Positions 12,955 through 25,849 of a stretch of 64,000 nucleotides of DNA are shown here, piece after piece. The notes beneath the pieces are model-generated. The model saw only the letters and a program-made list of their open reading frames with translations. It ran no database searches and was not told where the DNA came from. The position numbers and the translations under genes were made by a program. Position 1 is the first letter of the stretch; the number at the start of each line of letters is the position of its first letter. Source of the stretch: Sipunculus nudus (Eukaryota > Annelida > Sipuncula > Golfingiida > Sipunculidae); contig CM049322.1 in assembly GCA_026874595.1 (NCBI GenBank), positions 54,887,886-54,951,885 on the forward strand. The letters run 5' to 3'.

Positions 12955-13145
12955 ACGGGGCTATCGCAGCGCTATCTGACGGCAGCATGGTTAGTTACTC
13001 CGGATCAAGGCTTGGGGCCCTCCGGTCCCGTGTTGCGACCTCTATGTGACATTTTACTTATTTTGTTGAGTTTTTTTTTGGTCTGATATCTTTATATTTT
13101 CTGAGACTCATATTCTCAGATATTACAAAATGTATATTGTTCTTA
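12955..13145 (+). repeat. Dispersed repeat (GCAGCG..ATCT..GGCAGC type), copy 1
   Basis: A GGGGCTATCGCAGCGCTATC block is followed by ATCAAGGCTTG, then GTGTTGCGACCTCTATGTGA and TCAGATATTACAAAATG. It matches 36,325-36,510 in order but lies outside the segmental duplication, so it is an independent dispersed element. Type unknown. Confidence 0.6.
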
Positions 13146-14069
13146 GGGCATCAACAAACACAAATTGATTCTCTTAATATGTATGAGTTAGGTTTGAAAT
13201 AAACTTTCCCTTTTTTCTGTTTCTTATTAATTTACAACTTATCTCTAGGCTTATAATACCTATTAACTGTGCAATAAAATGTTAACAAGTCACGGGAGTG
13301 TTGTAGTACTTCCTATTAAATGTCAAATATTTTAACCGATCTTCGTTCTATTAAGGCCTATCCCCCTGTCGTACACGGGATGAAAATAAACTTGTTTGCA
13401 AGTACAAAATAATGAACTAGTAGAATAAACAAACATTATTTTCTAGCGGGTAAGGAAAATTCAATTTGCAATCACGCGTTCACGCAGGCTCACTCAGTCT
13501 TAATCCAGATAACTGCTTTGATAATAATGGAAACACTGCCCCCCCCCCCTCCGTTCAGCCATAACATCTCTCATTTTATCTTTCTTTCCTAGTAAGATTT
13601 GTAACTAACTTTATTTATTTTCAGCCATTAAAGTTATCCACAGTTTATTACTTTCTTATTCATAAGTTAAGGATATTAATGACCAGCTCTGTGATAAAGA
13701 TAGCATCCAAATGGTTCTATTCTGAGGGAGTATACTTAGGGAGTATTACACTCAGCGAGGCTATAACACCAAGGAACCCCCCCCCACCCCACCCCAGAGG
13801 ACACCCCCACCCAAAAAAAGCCCATTCGCCTACCCCATAAATTTTGACTACGGTATGCAAAGACATTTAAGAGACGGTAGTTGAGGAACAGTATATCATT
13901 ATTCTTTGCGGCAAGTGCCTCAAAATATCCGCTTTACATTGCATATATGAAAATTTCATAAAAAGGGTGGGGAACCCCCCACTTCCATACCGTCCTCCGC
14001 ATTCCTGGAATTAACTTGACCTGAAACAAAAAAACATGGCCATTGATCTTTTTCTTATAGCTGAAATTT

Positions 14070-14073
<4 letters not shown>

Positions 14074-14109
<36 letters not shown>
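14074..14109. repeat. (AT)n microsatellite, 36 bp
   Basis: Uninterrupted AT dinucleotides within the single-copy segment between copy A and the copy B leader. Confidence 0.95.
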
Positions 14110-14113
<4 letters not shown>

Positions 14114-14719
14114 TCTTAATACAAAGCATCAACTGCTCACCCAGTGTAAGCGCCAACCCCCCCCCCCCCCCCACCCCCCGTTTTCTGAATCCGCCACTGG
14201 GAAATGCCAGTAGCATTTCTTCTCCATAGCTGTTTACATGCTTGTCCCACGCTTGGCTATTTAAACTCACCGGTGACTCATTTTAAGACAAGTTTCTTTC
14301 CTTCATGCGCCATATGTAAATTATCAGCATAATTCATGTAATAGATTTAAAATATTGCTCCAAACAGGGTACCTTTTGCTTCAGCCGATGACAAAATGCA
14401 GTGCATGTCAAACGTTTACTTGGAAAAGCTAAAACGTTACAGATCGTGGCCGCTAAATTCCTCTAATCCTTTATATCTCCACGAAAGAATCCAAAATCTC
14501 CGAAAGGTAATGGGATACGGGAAGTCTAAAAGCGACTACATTTCCGCTAAATCACAGAGGCATAGATAAATTGTGGCATGGAATCTCTCCTAACGCGACA
14601 GCTTCCAACTTTATGGTATCAAATATGCCCAAGTATCACAAAATCTAAATGAATGGACGAAACTAAAGCTTAATGTAGGTGTCACCACCAGTCATGTGTA
14701 AAAGATAATAACTATCCTC

Positions 14720-14940
14720 AGGGGCGGATTCAAGATTTAGGAAAAGGAGGGGGCAACTAACAAGGACTAGTGACAATGCCGAGAATAAGTATCCAGGTCC
14801 GAAAAAAAGGGGGGGGGGTCCAAGCTATAAAAAAAATGGTCTGAAACCCTTTAAAAAAGGTTGCGGAGGCTGAGCCGGGGATCCGGACCCCCCCCCCCCC
14901 CCCCCGGATCCGCTTCTGATCCTATAACTGAGGACATGCA
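14720..14940 (-). repeat. GGATCC-rich dispersed repeat, copy 1
   Basis: The block has ATGGTCTGAAACCCTTT, GGGGATCCGGA, an 18-bp C run (14,888-14,905) and GGATCCGCTTCTGAT. On the minus strand it reads EADPGGGGGGPDP in one frame. The GGATCCGG arms around the C run form an inverted repeat. Similar EADPGG..PDP translations are familiar from transposon-derived repeats in many marine invertebrates (general knowledge, not searched). The homologous copy is at 38,105-38,245. Confidence 0.65.
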
Positions 14941-15689
14941 CAGTCTAAGGCTGATGCGTGAAATGACTTTTACGAATATATGATTGTAGGTGGTGCCACC
15001 TTTCTTAAGTATGAAAAAAAGGTACATAAGGTAAAGGCACGGATGACGCCACGCAAAAACGAATGTAGATGGTGCAACCGGTCTAAAGCATAACACTAAC
15101 CGCTGCATTAAATCGCGGTTGCCGGTCAGGTTTGGCCACTAGGTGTTGCTGTCTCTGTGGAATTCCCCCTGCGTTATATTTAACCAAACACATTGCAGGT
15201 ACCACCAGCACAAACGGATATTCTTCAAGGTACCGGTCACTTTACACTGTTGTGGTAAGCGCTTGGTAACACAGACTTTTCCATCCCTATTGGAATACAC
15301 ACGGTCCAACTGCAGCTTTCAACACAGTCTTTATACTGACTTGCCTGAGGTCAGTTATCCCCCACTGGCGTTTCCTGTATTGCGTTCCGCACGAGCTTGC
15401 CCCGCATAGCTATGTTTGTTTACACGCGCGCTAAAAAAATAAGATTTCATCGACCAGTTCTGCAGATTTATTTTAACGCAGAGCCAATCAGATTTTACTC
15501 TATCCAGTGCAAACTGACTGGGTGTTGCCAAACCTCAAAAATCCTGCTATTTCTCACAGCGTGTGAGTGTAAGGTCACTGGGCCGGGAGATCACGCGCTG
15601 TGTTCAGACCGTACAAAACTCTATATTGGCTGATACAAGTGTATTAGGATCAGAATTAAAAATTCATATCTTTGCAAAAACCTATATGA

Positions 15690-16780
15690 AAATTCTACAG
15701 GAAGGAGAATGTCGACATAGCCACATACACAATAGCAGCGTATGTTGTACCTAAGCCTCCTCTCTGCTCAATCAGAAATGACCGTGGACCCTGTTTTCCA
15801 CCCTGAAATAATATATGAATGTGTTCGTGATATCAGACAAAGGAAATAAATGAAATAGTGTGAAGTGTAAGTATGTCACTTGTAATTAGACCTATCATTG
15901 TGAGATATAGTTCTTTTTCCTAAAGGAGCGCCAACTGTGTTAACAATTATATTTAATTGATAAGATCATTATATTTATTGTACATGGTTATCCTAGTGAA
16001 GAGACCCAAGGGAAATTTACACAGAAGAATCACATGAATTCTCTTAATTATTAGTACGGTATTTCATATCACCATTCTATTAAAACAGTTGAAATCCAGT
16101 CGGGTCATGCAAAGCTTTTTTTTAATGTCAATACAAATCTTTCAACAAATATTCCTTTATCAGTCATCAATTTTCATCAGGTGTCGCTTTCCGGTGAATA
16201 GACTTAAGACTTCCCTCTAACTTAGTCCACCTCCCCCAGCGGTTTCCTGGAGTCAACATTAAATTACGCCCTTAGTATAAGCTTTACTTGAGGTTAGTTA
16301 ATTTTATTTAATTACTTTTATTTTAATACTTGAAAACAATGTGTGAAAATATATTTCACACAATGTTAACAATATTTTTAATTATATTTAAATTGTCTCG
16401 TGCAATTCACGAAAAATATGATTCAGTATAGTTTGACTTGCGGTATGAAAAAAATAACCTTATTTGGGAATTTCAGAGACAAATATGATAATTTAAAGTA
16501 AATAAAAAAATATACAAAAATCCAAAATCGCTACACCGAAAACCGTTTCAGTTCACACTGCGTTACGGCACGCGCTCCTGTTATCGCCAGAGAGGTACAT
16601 CAATGGAATATCATCAAAATCTGACAAACAATAATGAGTATCCGGCCCTCCAAGAATCTCTCTACATATTACAGAATAATAAATGTGCTCTTGCTATTTT
16701 CGGTTCAACATTTCGTGGCACATTTCAGTTACACCTCGGAGCTTATTCCGACTATTTGGCATGGCATGTTGAATATAAAA
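15690..16780 (+). repeat. GGACACCCTGCGTTA-tail repeat, member 3, with open stretch
   Basis: The family block is followed by a tail at about 16,553 and an open + stretch at 16,603-16,785 (MEYHQNLTNNNEYPALQ, then ESLYILQNNKCALAIFGSTF, then GTFQLHLGAY). The related stretch at 41,362 keeps the same frame with many amino-acid changes. An acceptor-like TTATCGCCAG precedes it. The possible exon is of unknown family. Confidence 0.5.
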
Positions 16781-16974
16781 TTTAGAAAAACGTCAGTGAA
16801 TGGCTGTGGCGTTATTTTCCGTACTTTTATATGAATAATCTTTACAAATTGAACAGAAAAGTTTAACTTTACTTAATATTGTTAATTAAACGATGTTTAA
16901 ACAGGTGATATAGCAGTTCACTGTATTGAGAGCGTCTGGTAGTGGAACAAACAAATGTAATCATGGGGTTTAAT

Positions 16975-17330
16975 TCAATGAGATAGATTTGAATGAAGCC
17001 GCCACAGGATTACGATAACAGAGGGCGCAACTGGTCACGAGATCGAGATGCCGTTATCAAAGCTCTATGGACATGCACAATTTCAGCCTCATTCCTTGAA
17101 GCACATCTGACATACGCCTTTAATCATCAAGACGCACATATGGCAAATGCCTGGATGGACGCAAAGCAAACACGAATGTAGATGGTGCAACCGGTCTTGA
17201 TTACGAGATGGAGATATCGAAGATCGATGGACATGCATCCTTTCAGCCAAATACCTTTAGCCACCCATGGTGTATGGCACGAGATCAAAGGTGACCAAAT
17301 AATTATGCCGAGTTTTAGAAAAATCCCTCC
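16975..17330 (+). repeat. Short degenerate tandem repeats, copy B
   Basis: This block is nearly identical to positions 1-345 and holds the same two GGACATGCA/TTTCAGCC units. Its similarity to copy A is visibly higher than that of most of the duplicated segment. Confidence 0.6.
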
Positions 17331-17489
17331 GATGAGTTCTCCATAGACGTACGGGACTTCGGCGGAATCCCCGATATTCGCAAAAATATATTTTGGCAGA
17401 TACAATTATGTTAGGATCAAATAAAAGAAAGTAAAATGTTTGCAAAAATCTAAATTAAAATTTGACAGAAAGGAGAATTTCGACATGAC

Positions 17490-17960
17490 CACATACAGTA
17501 AAGCAGCGTATGTTCAACCGAAGCCTCCTCTCTTGCTAATCAAAATATAACGGTTGACCCTATCTTCTACCCTGAAATAATATATGGATGTTAAAGTAAA
17601 AACAACAAATGAAATAAGTGAAATAGTGTGAAGGGACATGTCAGGTGTAATTATACCTAACGTTTTGAGATGTAGTTCTTTTTTCCTAAAGTAGCGTGAA
17701 CTGTGTTAACAATTGTCCAATTGATAAGATTAAATAATATTAACTGTACACTGATTATCCAAATGAAGAGACCCAAGGGAAATTACCACAACTGAATCCA
17801 ATGATCTTTCTTTACAACTTCAGTAACGGTATTCTATCTCATCATTCTCTCACAGCAGGTAAAATCTAGTTTGGTCATGCATCCTTTCCCTTTCAATGTT
17901 GATAATTATCTTCATGATATATTTCTTTATCAGTCATAAGGTTTATTTTCTGTACCTTTT
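17490..17960 (+). repeat. GATTATCC-type repeat block without tail, copy B
   Basis: This block is the counterpart of 480-960 with about the same content and order. It belongs to the same family as the blocks at 4,040, 8,490, 15,690, 20,690, 24,590 and 40,560, but ends before the conserved tail. Confidence 0.6.
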
Positions 17961-18653
17961 ACGTAATTATACATTATATTATAACAGCTATATTTTGGTG
18001 TAGGTGTCTAATGTTTTAAAAATTATATTCGATAGTGTGTTACAGGCTTTGGGACAAAACATTAAAAATCTCTCGAGTTTTAATGTGTAACTAAAAAATG
18101 TGTAACTGAGGCCTCCGCTATGAAAAATTACAAGACTTTAAGTCAATTAAAAAAAGCAAAATCAAATACAAGATCGCATTTAAATGGGTTTTGGATAATT
18201 AAATATCACAAACGTAAGCCTCTTGAAGTTAACATATAACTTAGCTTTCTACATTTGTCTGTCTTTGACAGCATAAAGCAGCTATCTTGAAATGTCCCGC
18301 ATTTCATGTTCATAAAATATTGCTCTGAAATAATAAATGTGATTTTTATTTAGTCAATACACAAGACTGCATGTTTAACTTATAGTTGGTGGTAAATGTG
18401 TAAGTTAAGTTGATGAATCGCACAGTTTGTATGTTAGTTGTATGGTCTGTTAAATATTAATAATCACCACTATTGATGCTTTTATCATGAGACGTAAGGA
18501 AACCCCCTTACCAATCTGGAAAATATTTTTTTTTCTAAGAATAATATCCTAACACGGGTAAAATATATTCCTTGTAGTTAAACATTACGGTAAATGTAAT
18601 TTGCCTCTCATTCTATTTTTTGGCATGACTGAAATTTTTAAAATATACTTGGA

Positions 18654-18975
18654 TTGATTTCCATGTAGAAAACCCGCCAGCCGGTCCCAAACCGATTTTT
18701 CGGTAACCATGTGCATGGCCTTATGGAGGATGGGCTTAAAATTGATAATTTCATCACATTTTAATTCAGCTTATCGAAACCTCTTTGATAAAAGCCCCTT
18801 TTGCCACGTTAAAATCCAAGGAGGACACATTTTTCCCGTGATATTAATACAAATAAATTTGGAGAAAATTTTCCTGAGCTTGCAAAATGTTAACAAGCTG
18901 GGTGGTTTATTAACCGATCTTTCCAAAGACCAGGTGGAAAATGTTTCAAAGATCTCCCTTGTATATATAGCTTAA
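18654..18975 (+). pseudogene. Unidentified coding-like block 1, copy B
   Basis: This is the counterpart of 1,645-1,980. The + frame from 18,709 to 18,975 is open for 88 codons and ends LGGLLTDLSKDQV, then ENVSKISLVYIA, then stop. The copy A version of the same tail lies in one frame as well. Upstream, the frame preferred in copy A (EDGLKI...) has stops here, so at least one copy carries a frameshift. The product is unknown. Confidence 0.35.
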
Positions 18976-19434
18976 TTTTCTCACCACAGCAACAAACCTG
19001 TTAGCTTGTTTCCGATAATTGTTCTCAGTAAATATTATTTATTCTGAGACAGAAAAAGGGTACTTTATCAAACGAAAACAACTATACATATAAAAAAGGT
19101 ACCTTTATTCAGCAAGAGATGCAGTTTAAGAAATGACTTTCCGGCCGCTTCGTTTTTACTTCTATGTCCAGGCAATCTAGTTTGCATTCCTGTTGGAACT
19201 TTATGACCGAACATTAATTGATGACCGATTTTGTTTCATTGCAAATACGAAATATATCGCTGTAAATTCCCCTACTCCTCACAAGGGCCATGTTTGTATT
19301 TTGGCGCTGCGGCAGCCATTTTGAAAAAAAATACAGGGTTATTCCCCAGAATTTATAGAAAATATAGAAAACGAACCCCTTGAAATGGAGCTGAATGGGA
19401 AATATAGAAAATGAACCCCTCGAAACACTTGACA

Positions 19435-20135
19435 TCATTCTTTACAGTTTAAGACCAAAAACGTCCATATCTTAGGCGTGGCCACAGAGACGTTCCGTGA
19501 ATACGGTGGAGAGGCACCCCCGTCATTTAAAATAAACTTTTTTTTTCGTGTCGTTAAATAAATATTTCATAAAATTAATTTACATATCTCCTTATTTTCT
19601 TTACATACACACAATATTTAAACCTGGGATCAAGAGTCCGTAAAATATATCAGGAAACAAAAAAAAAAAGAAAAAAAGTGGTGCCTGGTTATCTCATGAA
19701 CTGTAAGCATAACATCACACATGCTTCCTTTTGAAAAACGCAGTTAGAAAGCTTGTCATTTACATTGGACAATTTGTTAGTTTGTTTTTTAAAGCCTGGT
19801 AACCACATAGGCAGTAAAAAAACAGAGAAAAGACAAGATTATGTGACTGTTTTTCTCAGAAAAGGTCAACTGGGAATCTTGGAACAACCCCATCAATTTT
19901 GTTTACGGCGTAGCTGAAAATGAGATCAAGTACGTGGTAAACAAACTAAAATAACCAGTTCTGAAGACAGATTGGTCCGTAGCAATTAGTGAGGAAAACG
20001 GACACTTCCCTTTTATTCCCAGATGATTGGCATGTCAGCAAGAGCGCAACATTAAGATGCAGGCGTTGTTCGGTGTGTCTGACATGGACGAAATAGTAAC
20101 CATACGTCGGGAAGACAGCGACATAATTTAACATG
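19435..20135 (+). pseudogene. Unidentified coding-like block 2, copy B
   Basis: This is the counterpart of 2,440-3,115. It reads FKTKNVHILGVATETFREYG and then GGEAPPSFKINFFF from about 19,450. A clean acceptor-like tract (ACTGTTTTTCTCAG, ending near 19,859) precedes KVNWESWNNPINFVYGVAEN and EIKYV, which end at a GTAAAC donor-like site near 19,937. A second acceptor-like tract (TTTTATTCCCAG) ends near 20,022. It is followed by NIKMQALFGVSDMDEIV and then stops. The splice-like signals are positioned the same way in copies A and C. Confidence 0.4.
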
Positions 20136-20689
20136 AATAAGGCTTACAAATTTAAGGACAAGTTTTACTCTACTAAATATTGGTAATAAAACGATATTTT
20201 ACATGTGATATAGCACTACATTGCATTGTAAATGACTGACAGTTAATCACACAAATGAGGTCATGGGGTTTAATTTTAATGATTTAAATTTGAACGATTT
20301 TCACCCAAAGTAATCGCTCTGCCGCCACAAGAATGGCAGACCGCCAACGGTCTTGCGTTCGAGGTGGAGGTATTCCAAATTCATGGACGTGCACAGATTC
20401 AGTCCAATACCTTGAAACACTCCTGAGATATGGCACGATTTCATATGTGACAAAATATTTAAGTCGAGTTTCAGGAACATCGATCCAAGGGTCTCAGAGG
20501 AGTTCTTCGTAGACGAACGCGGCGTTGTCGAAAGCCCATGGACCCATAATATCTGTACAACTCTTTTATGGCTGATACAATTATACTGGGTATAAAATAA
20601 AAAAAAAATTCAAATGTTTGCTAAAATATATATGAAAATTGACAGAAAGAAACATTCGACAAAACCACATAATATAGCAGCGTATTTTG

Positions 20690-21420
20690 TGCCTAAACCT
20701 CACCTTGGTCAAAAAGCAAATAACTGTTGACCATAGTTTCCACCCTGAAGTGATATATGAATGTGATCGTTTAATTGGACAAAAAAAAAGAAAGAAGAAA
20801 AAAAAGCGAAATAGTGTGGAGTGTAAGCACGTCAGGTGTAATTAGACACCTTTTCCGTGAAGTAGTGTAAATTTGTTAAATCTAAGTAATAAGATCGTTA
20901 TACTAATTGAAATCAACGCGAATGAATGTCATGACCTTTCTTAATTAATTCAATAACGGTATTTTAAACCACCATCATGTCATAGCACTTACAATCCGGT
21001 CCGGCCATTTATCCTTTTCCTGTCATTGTAACTAATAATCTTTCATCAGATACTCCTCTATCAATCATCAGTACCCATCAGATGTCGATATGTTTTATGT
21101 GATTCCTAATAACAAATGTTATCTATCTTATCAGGAACTCTGAATGTTAAGTAAATAATAAAATATACAAAAAAATACATAAACTTAATACAAAGAACAA
21201 ATTGTTTTAAACTTGTAATTTGGAAATAATCTGAACACTCTCTTCCAGGGGTAATCTTAGCTGCGGGTAATCCGAAATCGCTTTACCGGAAACCGTTACA
21301 GGACACCCTGCGTTACGGCACGTCCTCCTGTTATCTCCAGAGAGAAAGTCTAAAGCCCTCCCAGAATCCCTCAACACATTACAGAATAATCGATTTTGTT
21401 TCGTGACACATGGCTTTTAA
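20690..21420 (+). repeat. GGACACCCTGCGTTA-tail repeat, member 4
   Basis: This is the copy B partner of member 1. The tail lies at 21,301-21,343. The following MESYQ-like stretch is degraded (GAGAGAAAGTCTAAAGCCC). Confidence 0.6.
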
Positions 21421-22239
21421 AATTTAATTTAATTAAAAACCAGGAGAGAACAAAAAATATATCAAATGCCTTCAATACGCAATAAATGTGTAATTCTGAC
21501 CTCCGCTATGAAGAAATAAAAAATTTAAGTCATATTTAATAAATCAAAAATAGATCGCAAGATCACATTTATAGAGATTTTGGAAAATTTAAGCCTTTTT
21601 AAAGTTTACATGAAAATCATCTGTTTACCTTTGTCTGGCTTCAGCAACCTTAAGCAGCCAAATGAACGGGCTAGCTGGTCATGTGCAACATTTCATGTAC
21701 ATAAAAGGTAGCATTGAAATAATGAAGGTAATTTTCATTAAAATAAAATCCTAACGAGTTAATTATATTCATTTCAGTTATATTTGAAGGTAAATGCTAT
21801 TCAATTAGTCTTGAACCAACTTTATATTATTTCAATAATATCCTGTTAATTTTTCCCCATTAGGTTTCCCCGTTCAACTATTTAAACATTGTATGTTTCA
21901 TTCCAAATTTATTACGGTGAGACTACCCTTATTGACACATACAAAATTAATAAAATTATATTCAAAATTCCGATTCATCGCCTCTGTTATGTTGACTCTT
22001 ACATCACGGGTATATGATTGCAGGAAGAATTAAACATTTTTACTAATAAATGGAACAAAATGTATCTTGTTAAAAAAGTAATATCTATCTTGTTATCTTT
22101 CATCCATAGGTACAGATATTTTTTTTTCTTTTCGTATAAACAATCAGTCCTGGTATGTTAAAAGAAACATATATTTTTAAAAAATTCTATTTTCATAAAT
22201 CTCTGTTTGGTTTAAATTTTCGAGAAGGTAGATTATTGG

Positions 22240-23230
22240 GAGATTTATCTCTACTTGACTTTTAATATCAGGCTTCACGTCTGTACAGTGCTCATCCGGT
22301 AACGTCAAACAGATTGACATGTAAACATTTTTTTCCCAGTCAAACTGTTTGGTTTGACGATGGCAGTCGCTTCAAAAGTAAGCCCCGTTCCCCAATAAAG
22401 GTCATTCTGCTTTGGTTTTATGAGAATCTTTGTTTCACTTTGTTGTAGTGACTTGAAATTTCCACTCTGGTAGATTTAGCTGTCAGGATATCTTTCATAA
22501 CCCTGTCTTTTTTATGTTCACTGTCCGAATCTGACTTAAACTGAGAGGACGGAGTCTTTTTATCCGATGGGTTTGTGGCCTTGTCGAGATCTGGTCTACC
22601 TTATCTAACCACCCGACTGTATTGATCAGCAAATGATAAGGCCGTACATTTTTCCGAGGCGAACACTGACAGTTTGGTTGTAGCACTGTAGACAAATAAG
22701 ACCTTATCATACTCATCCCCAAAAGCCTCACATTCTGTTGTTACTTCTGAATAGGGTTCAAATTTCTGTACTGCTCAGACTTTTTAACATTCCATTGTTC
22801 GCTTTTTCTACACGTTAACTGATTCCTCACACCATGTTGGTACTACTAAAACATTCTTCATCTGAAGCTGTCTCTTACCGTGTTTAACAGAATGGCTTTG
22901 TCCTTAATGAAATTTTCAAATGCATATACAAATATGTCTCCATTTTGATTGATTTTGGTTTACCTTCAATATCTCAGATTTTTATATTTGATTTCTCCCC
23001 TCAGTTCTACACCAAGTTGAATTAACATATTTGTGATCTCATTATTGATATAGGACAAAGAGATGCCTTTTACTATAACTGTTCTTGTTTCTTGATTGTA
23101 AACCAAGGAGTAAACATGTTCTTCAGACATTTTGTTCTTGTATCAATCGTCTTCAGATAAATTCTTTACAGCAATTCAATTTTTTGACAGCCTTCAATGC
23201 CTTCAAACGTTGCACAATATGAGCAACCTA
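22240..23230 (-). pseudogene. Broken knuckle + NADAR-domain protein, copy B1
   Basis: Minus-strand pieces in order are SLVYNQETRTVIVKGISLSY and INNEITNMLIQLGVELRGEI (about 23,110-22,990), NGDIFVYAFENFIKD (about 22,945-22,900), then TECEAFGDEYDKVLFVYSAT (about 22,740-22,680). After one stop comes a long open run ending DRVMKDILTAK (about 22,590-22,480), and then NDLYWGTGLTFEATAIVKP with LTGK (about 22,408-22,340). A one-base insertion in an A run then shifts the frame before NVYMSICLTLPDE. Compared with copy C, the EQAFQF segment is deleted. This copy has the fewest stops in its central part. Confidence 0.75.
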
Positions 23231-24589
23231 TGACATTCTAAAAACAAGTCAACCCCTTTCTTTTTGGGAAAACAAAATCCCTTTCAATATGGAATACGAT
23301 CATGAGAGGTGGGAAATCAAGATAATAGTCCTTTAAAAAATGTGGAAATGCTATAAAATTTCTGGTTAATAAATTCTAGTTTTTGAATTCCTGTGTCGAT
23401 GCTCACTAGGATTAACTTTGTGCCACTTTTTGATCTATTATTTCTGCTGAAAATGCAGCTATTCGAAAATATCTCTTCACAATGAGTTCGTCACGTGACC
23501 TTCTAGGCAGACTTATTCGTTATTCATGAGATTGTTACAAAAGTAAAGCAACATATATACTAGTTCGGCTGAGAGATCCTTGCTGTTGGGAAGATGGTGG
23601 CTGTATATGGTATTAAGTTGTTTGTTTTAATAAAATCACTGTTTCTGGAAAACAGATACATGTTCACGCCCACCATCTTTTATATTCATTTATCGACTTC
23701 TGTTCATGCAACATTTTATGTTTCTCATACAGTCCTTCTAGGAATACAGTATTTATAAATACTATAACATTAACCCAGCTTAGAGCACATCTACTTTTCT
23801 TTTTGGTCACAAATATGTGCCCTCGACTTGTCATATACCTTTTTTTCGACAAAATAAATAAATATGTATATACACAACGGACATCGTGTACTGAACACAT
23901 TATTCACATATTATACACACAGAATATCTAAAAATGCAGGTTCCAATAGATTATTATTTCTCTTGTAGTATCATCAATAGTTAAACAAATTTCAAGCCAG
24001 CGTGTTTTTAAACTACAATACTTAGGAAGATTGATTAAGATGAATCATTATCCCTACACGACCCACCGGTTACAGGCCCGAACATAATTTTAATAGATCT
24101 ATTCCTGATGGGTATTCCATCCTCAATATTCTTTGATAGAACTTTGAATATATGCGGTAACAGTGACACTGGTGACAGCAATCAGCCGGGAGATCTATTG
24201 TAGTTTCCTTTAAGCCCACAATTGAATGAAAATTGAGAATAGGTTTTGAATTGACAATTATTACGTGAATAAATGCATGTAAAATCTCTCATATATTGTT
24301 ATTGCTCTGACAACGGAGAGTTTTCATTAAACAGCTCTCTTGGAGACCAAGTGCACCAAGCTTAGAAGCAAGTAAAACTAACAACCCCCTCCCCCCAAAT
24401 AAAAAGAAGAAAGGAAAGATGGAATAATAAAATCACCATTGGTTGTAAACCTCTCCAGTCGATGTTGTCAGACATAATATAGATGGGTGATTTCAGAACG
24501 ACTCTTCAGCATTCGTAGAACTTGTAGGCTACGTCAGATTATTAAGTTCATAGTAAATCACTCGCAGAAGTAGTTGAAGGCTGGTAGTG

Positions 24590-25070
24590 TGATATGTGCT
24601 TGTCTTATTGCATATGCATATCTGCTTATATGATAAGATAATTATATTAATTGTTCAATAATTGTCCTAATGTAAAGACTCAAGGGAAATTAAAACAGAC
24701 GAACTTTCGTTATAACTTCAATAACGGTATTTTAAATCGCCATCCTGTCACAGCAATTATAATCCAGTCGGGTCATGCATCCTTTTCAATTCAATGTTAA
24801 TAATATTCTGTCATAAGATATTCCTTAATCAGTCTTCGGTTATCATCAGAAGTCGCTATGCGTGGTGATTCCTGATAATAAATGTTATCTATCTCATCTG
24901 AAACTCTGAACTCAGAAACCTTATTAATATATACACATTAGGTATGGACAAAAGTGGGGGTATCTAAAGTGGGGGTAATGTAATTTGAAATTGTTTTACC
25001 ATAATCCGTTGCAGGACACCCTGCGTTAGGGCACGTGCTCCTGTTATCTCAAGATCACAGTTTTAGGGAC
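24590..25070 (+). repeat. GGACACCCTGCGTTA-tail repeat, member 5
   Basis: This is the copy B partner of member 2. The tail at 25,014 has the same GTTAGGGCACG variant as 9,074, which confirms that the A/B duplication post-dates the split between member types 1 and 2. Confidence 0.6.
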
Positions 25071-25849
25071 CTAGTTTCAAGGGACTGCCCTTAAATGGCC
25101 GTAAATAGTATATGCCCTTAGTACAGGGCACTTTGTGCTGTAAATATGTATGTGTGTTTTAATTCAAATTATAGATATCAGTTGCACAAGATGAATAAAT
25201 GTTATGGCTTTTTGTTATTTTTATTATTGGCATAACACGTATTTATTGTAACTCAGGCTTGCCGATTTACACCAATAAAACAAAATTCGAGAAAAAATCT
25301 GCCGTGCACCGATACAATTTAGTAATAGTTTTCGGCATAAACTAAACATTTTCCCATGGTCATATAACACCCGGTTATAACGTTATGATCATATACGTGC
25401 ATATTTATACTTTAACGAATTAATTATATAAAAACATACACTTCTGACATACAACTGCATGTTTATTAACACAATTTATTCCTAGGTTTTATACGTATTC
25501 GCAAAATGCCATCACCAAATGAACAAATGATAAATGAAAAAGGCATATCTACATTTTACAAACTAAATATACATATAATGCTGCATATAATACATTTCTT
25601 TCCCTATAAACCATATTGCCCCATCACCATATTTCTTTTCAGTGTGTAGGACCAAACAGCCACGTTTCAAAATATTTCTTCTCTAACCCTTTATTCATGA
25701 GAATTACTTATTTCATTTTAAATTCTACTAGAATATATTTTAACAAAATATAAGAATTTAAGTAACAATTCTAGCCTGTTAGTCTATGAATAAAGTATAT
25801 TACCTGTATTAGCTTTTTTGTCTATAAATAAAATATTTTAACTGTATGA

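Larger units (their letters stand above)
12690..14510. other. Single-copy low-complexity segment without a gene
   Basis: This segment replaces the part of the unit seen at 28,700-34,900 in copy B. It contains poly-G (12,888-12,915), poly-C runs (about 13,539, 13,778 and 14,157), an (AT)18 tract at 14,074-14,109 and a dispersed repeat at 12,955-13,145. No open stretch of note is seen. Confidence 0.6.
14510..16975 (+). repeat. Leader segment of copy B, shared with 39,550-41,560
   Basis: The stretch at 14,510-14,640 (an AGCGACTACAT motif, then CACAGAGGC and TCTCCTAACG) reappears at 39,555-39,690. The downstream block 15,680-16,780 reappears at 40,520-41,560. This leader therefore seems to belong to the repeated unit, which would make the true unit boundary lie near 14,500 and 39,550. 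A GGATCC-rich dispersed repeat has inserted at about 14,720-14,940. Confidence 0.7.

Noticed and set aside
14851-15108. 85-codon minus stretch with EADPGGGGGGPDP
   Set aside because: The motif comes from a poly-C dispersed repeat present again at 38,105; not a host gene.
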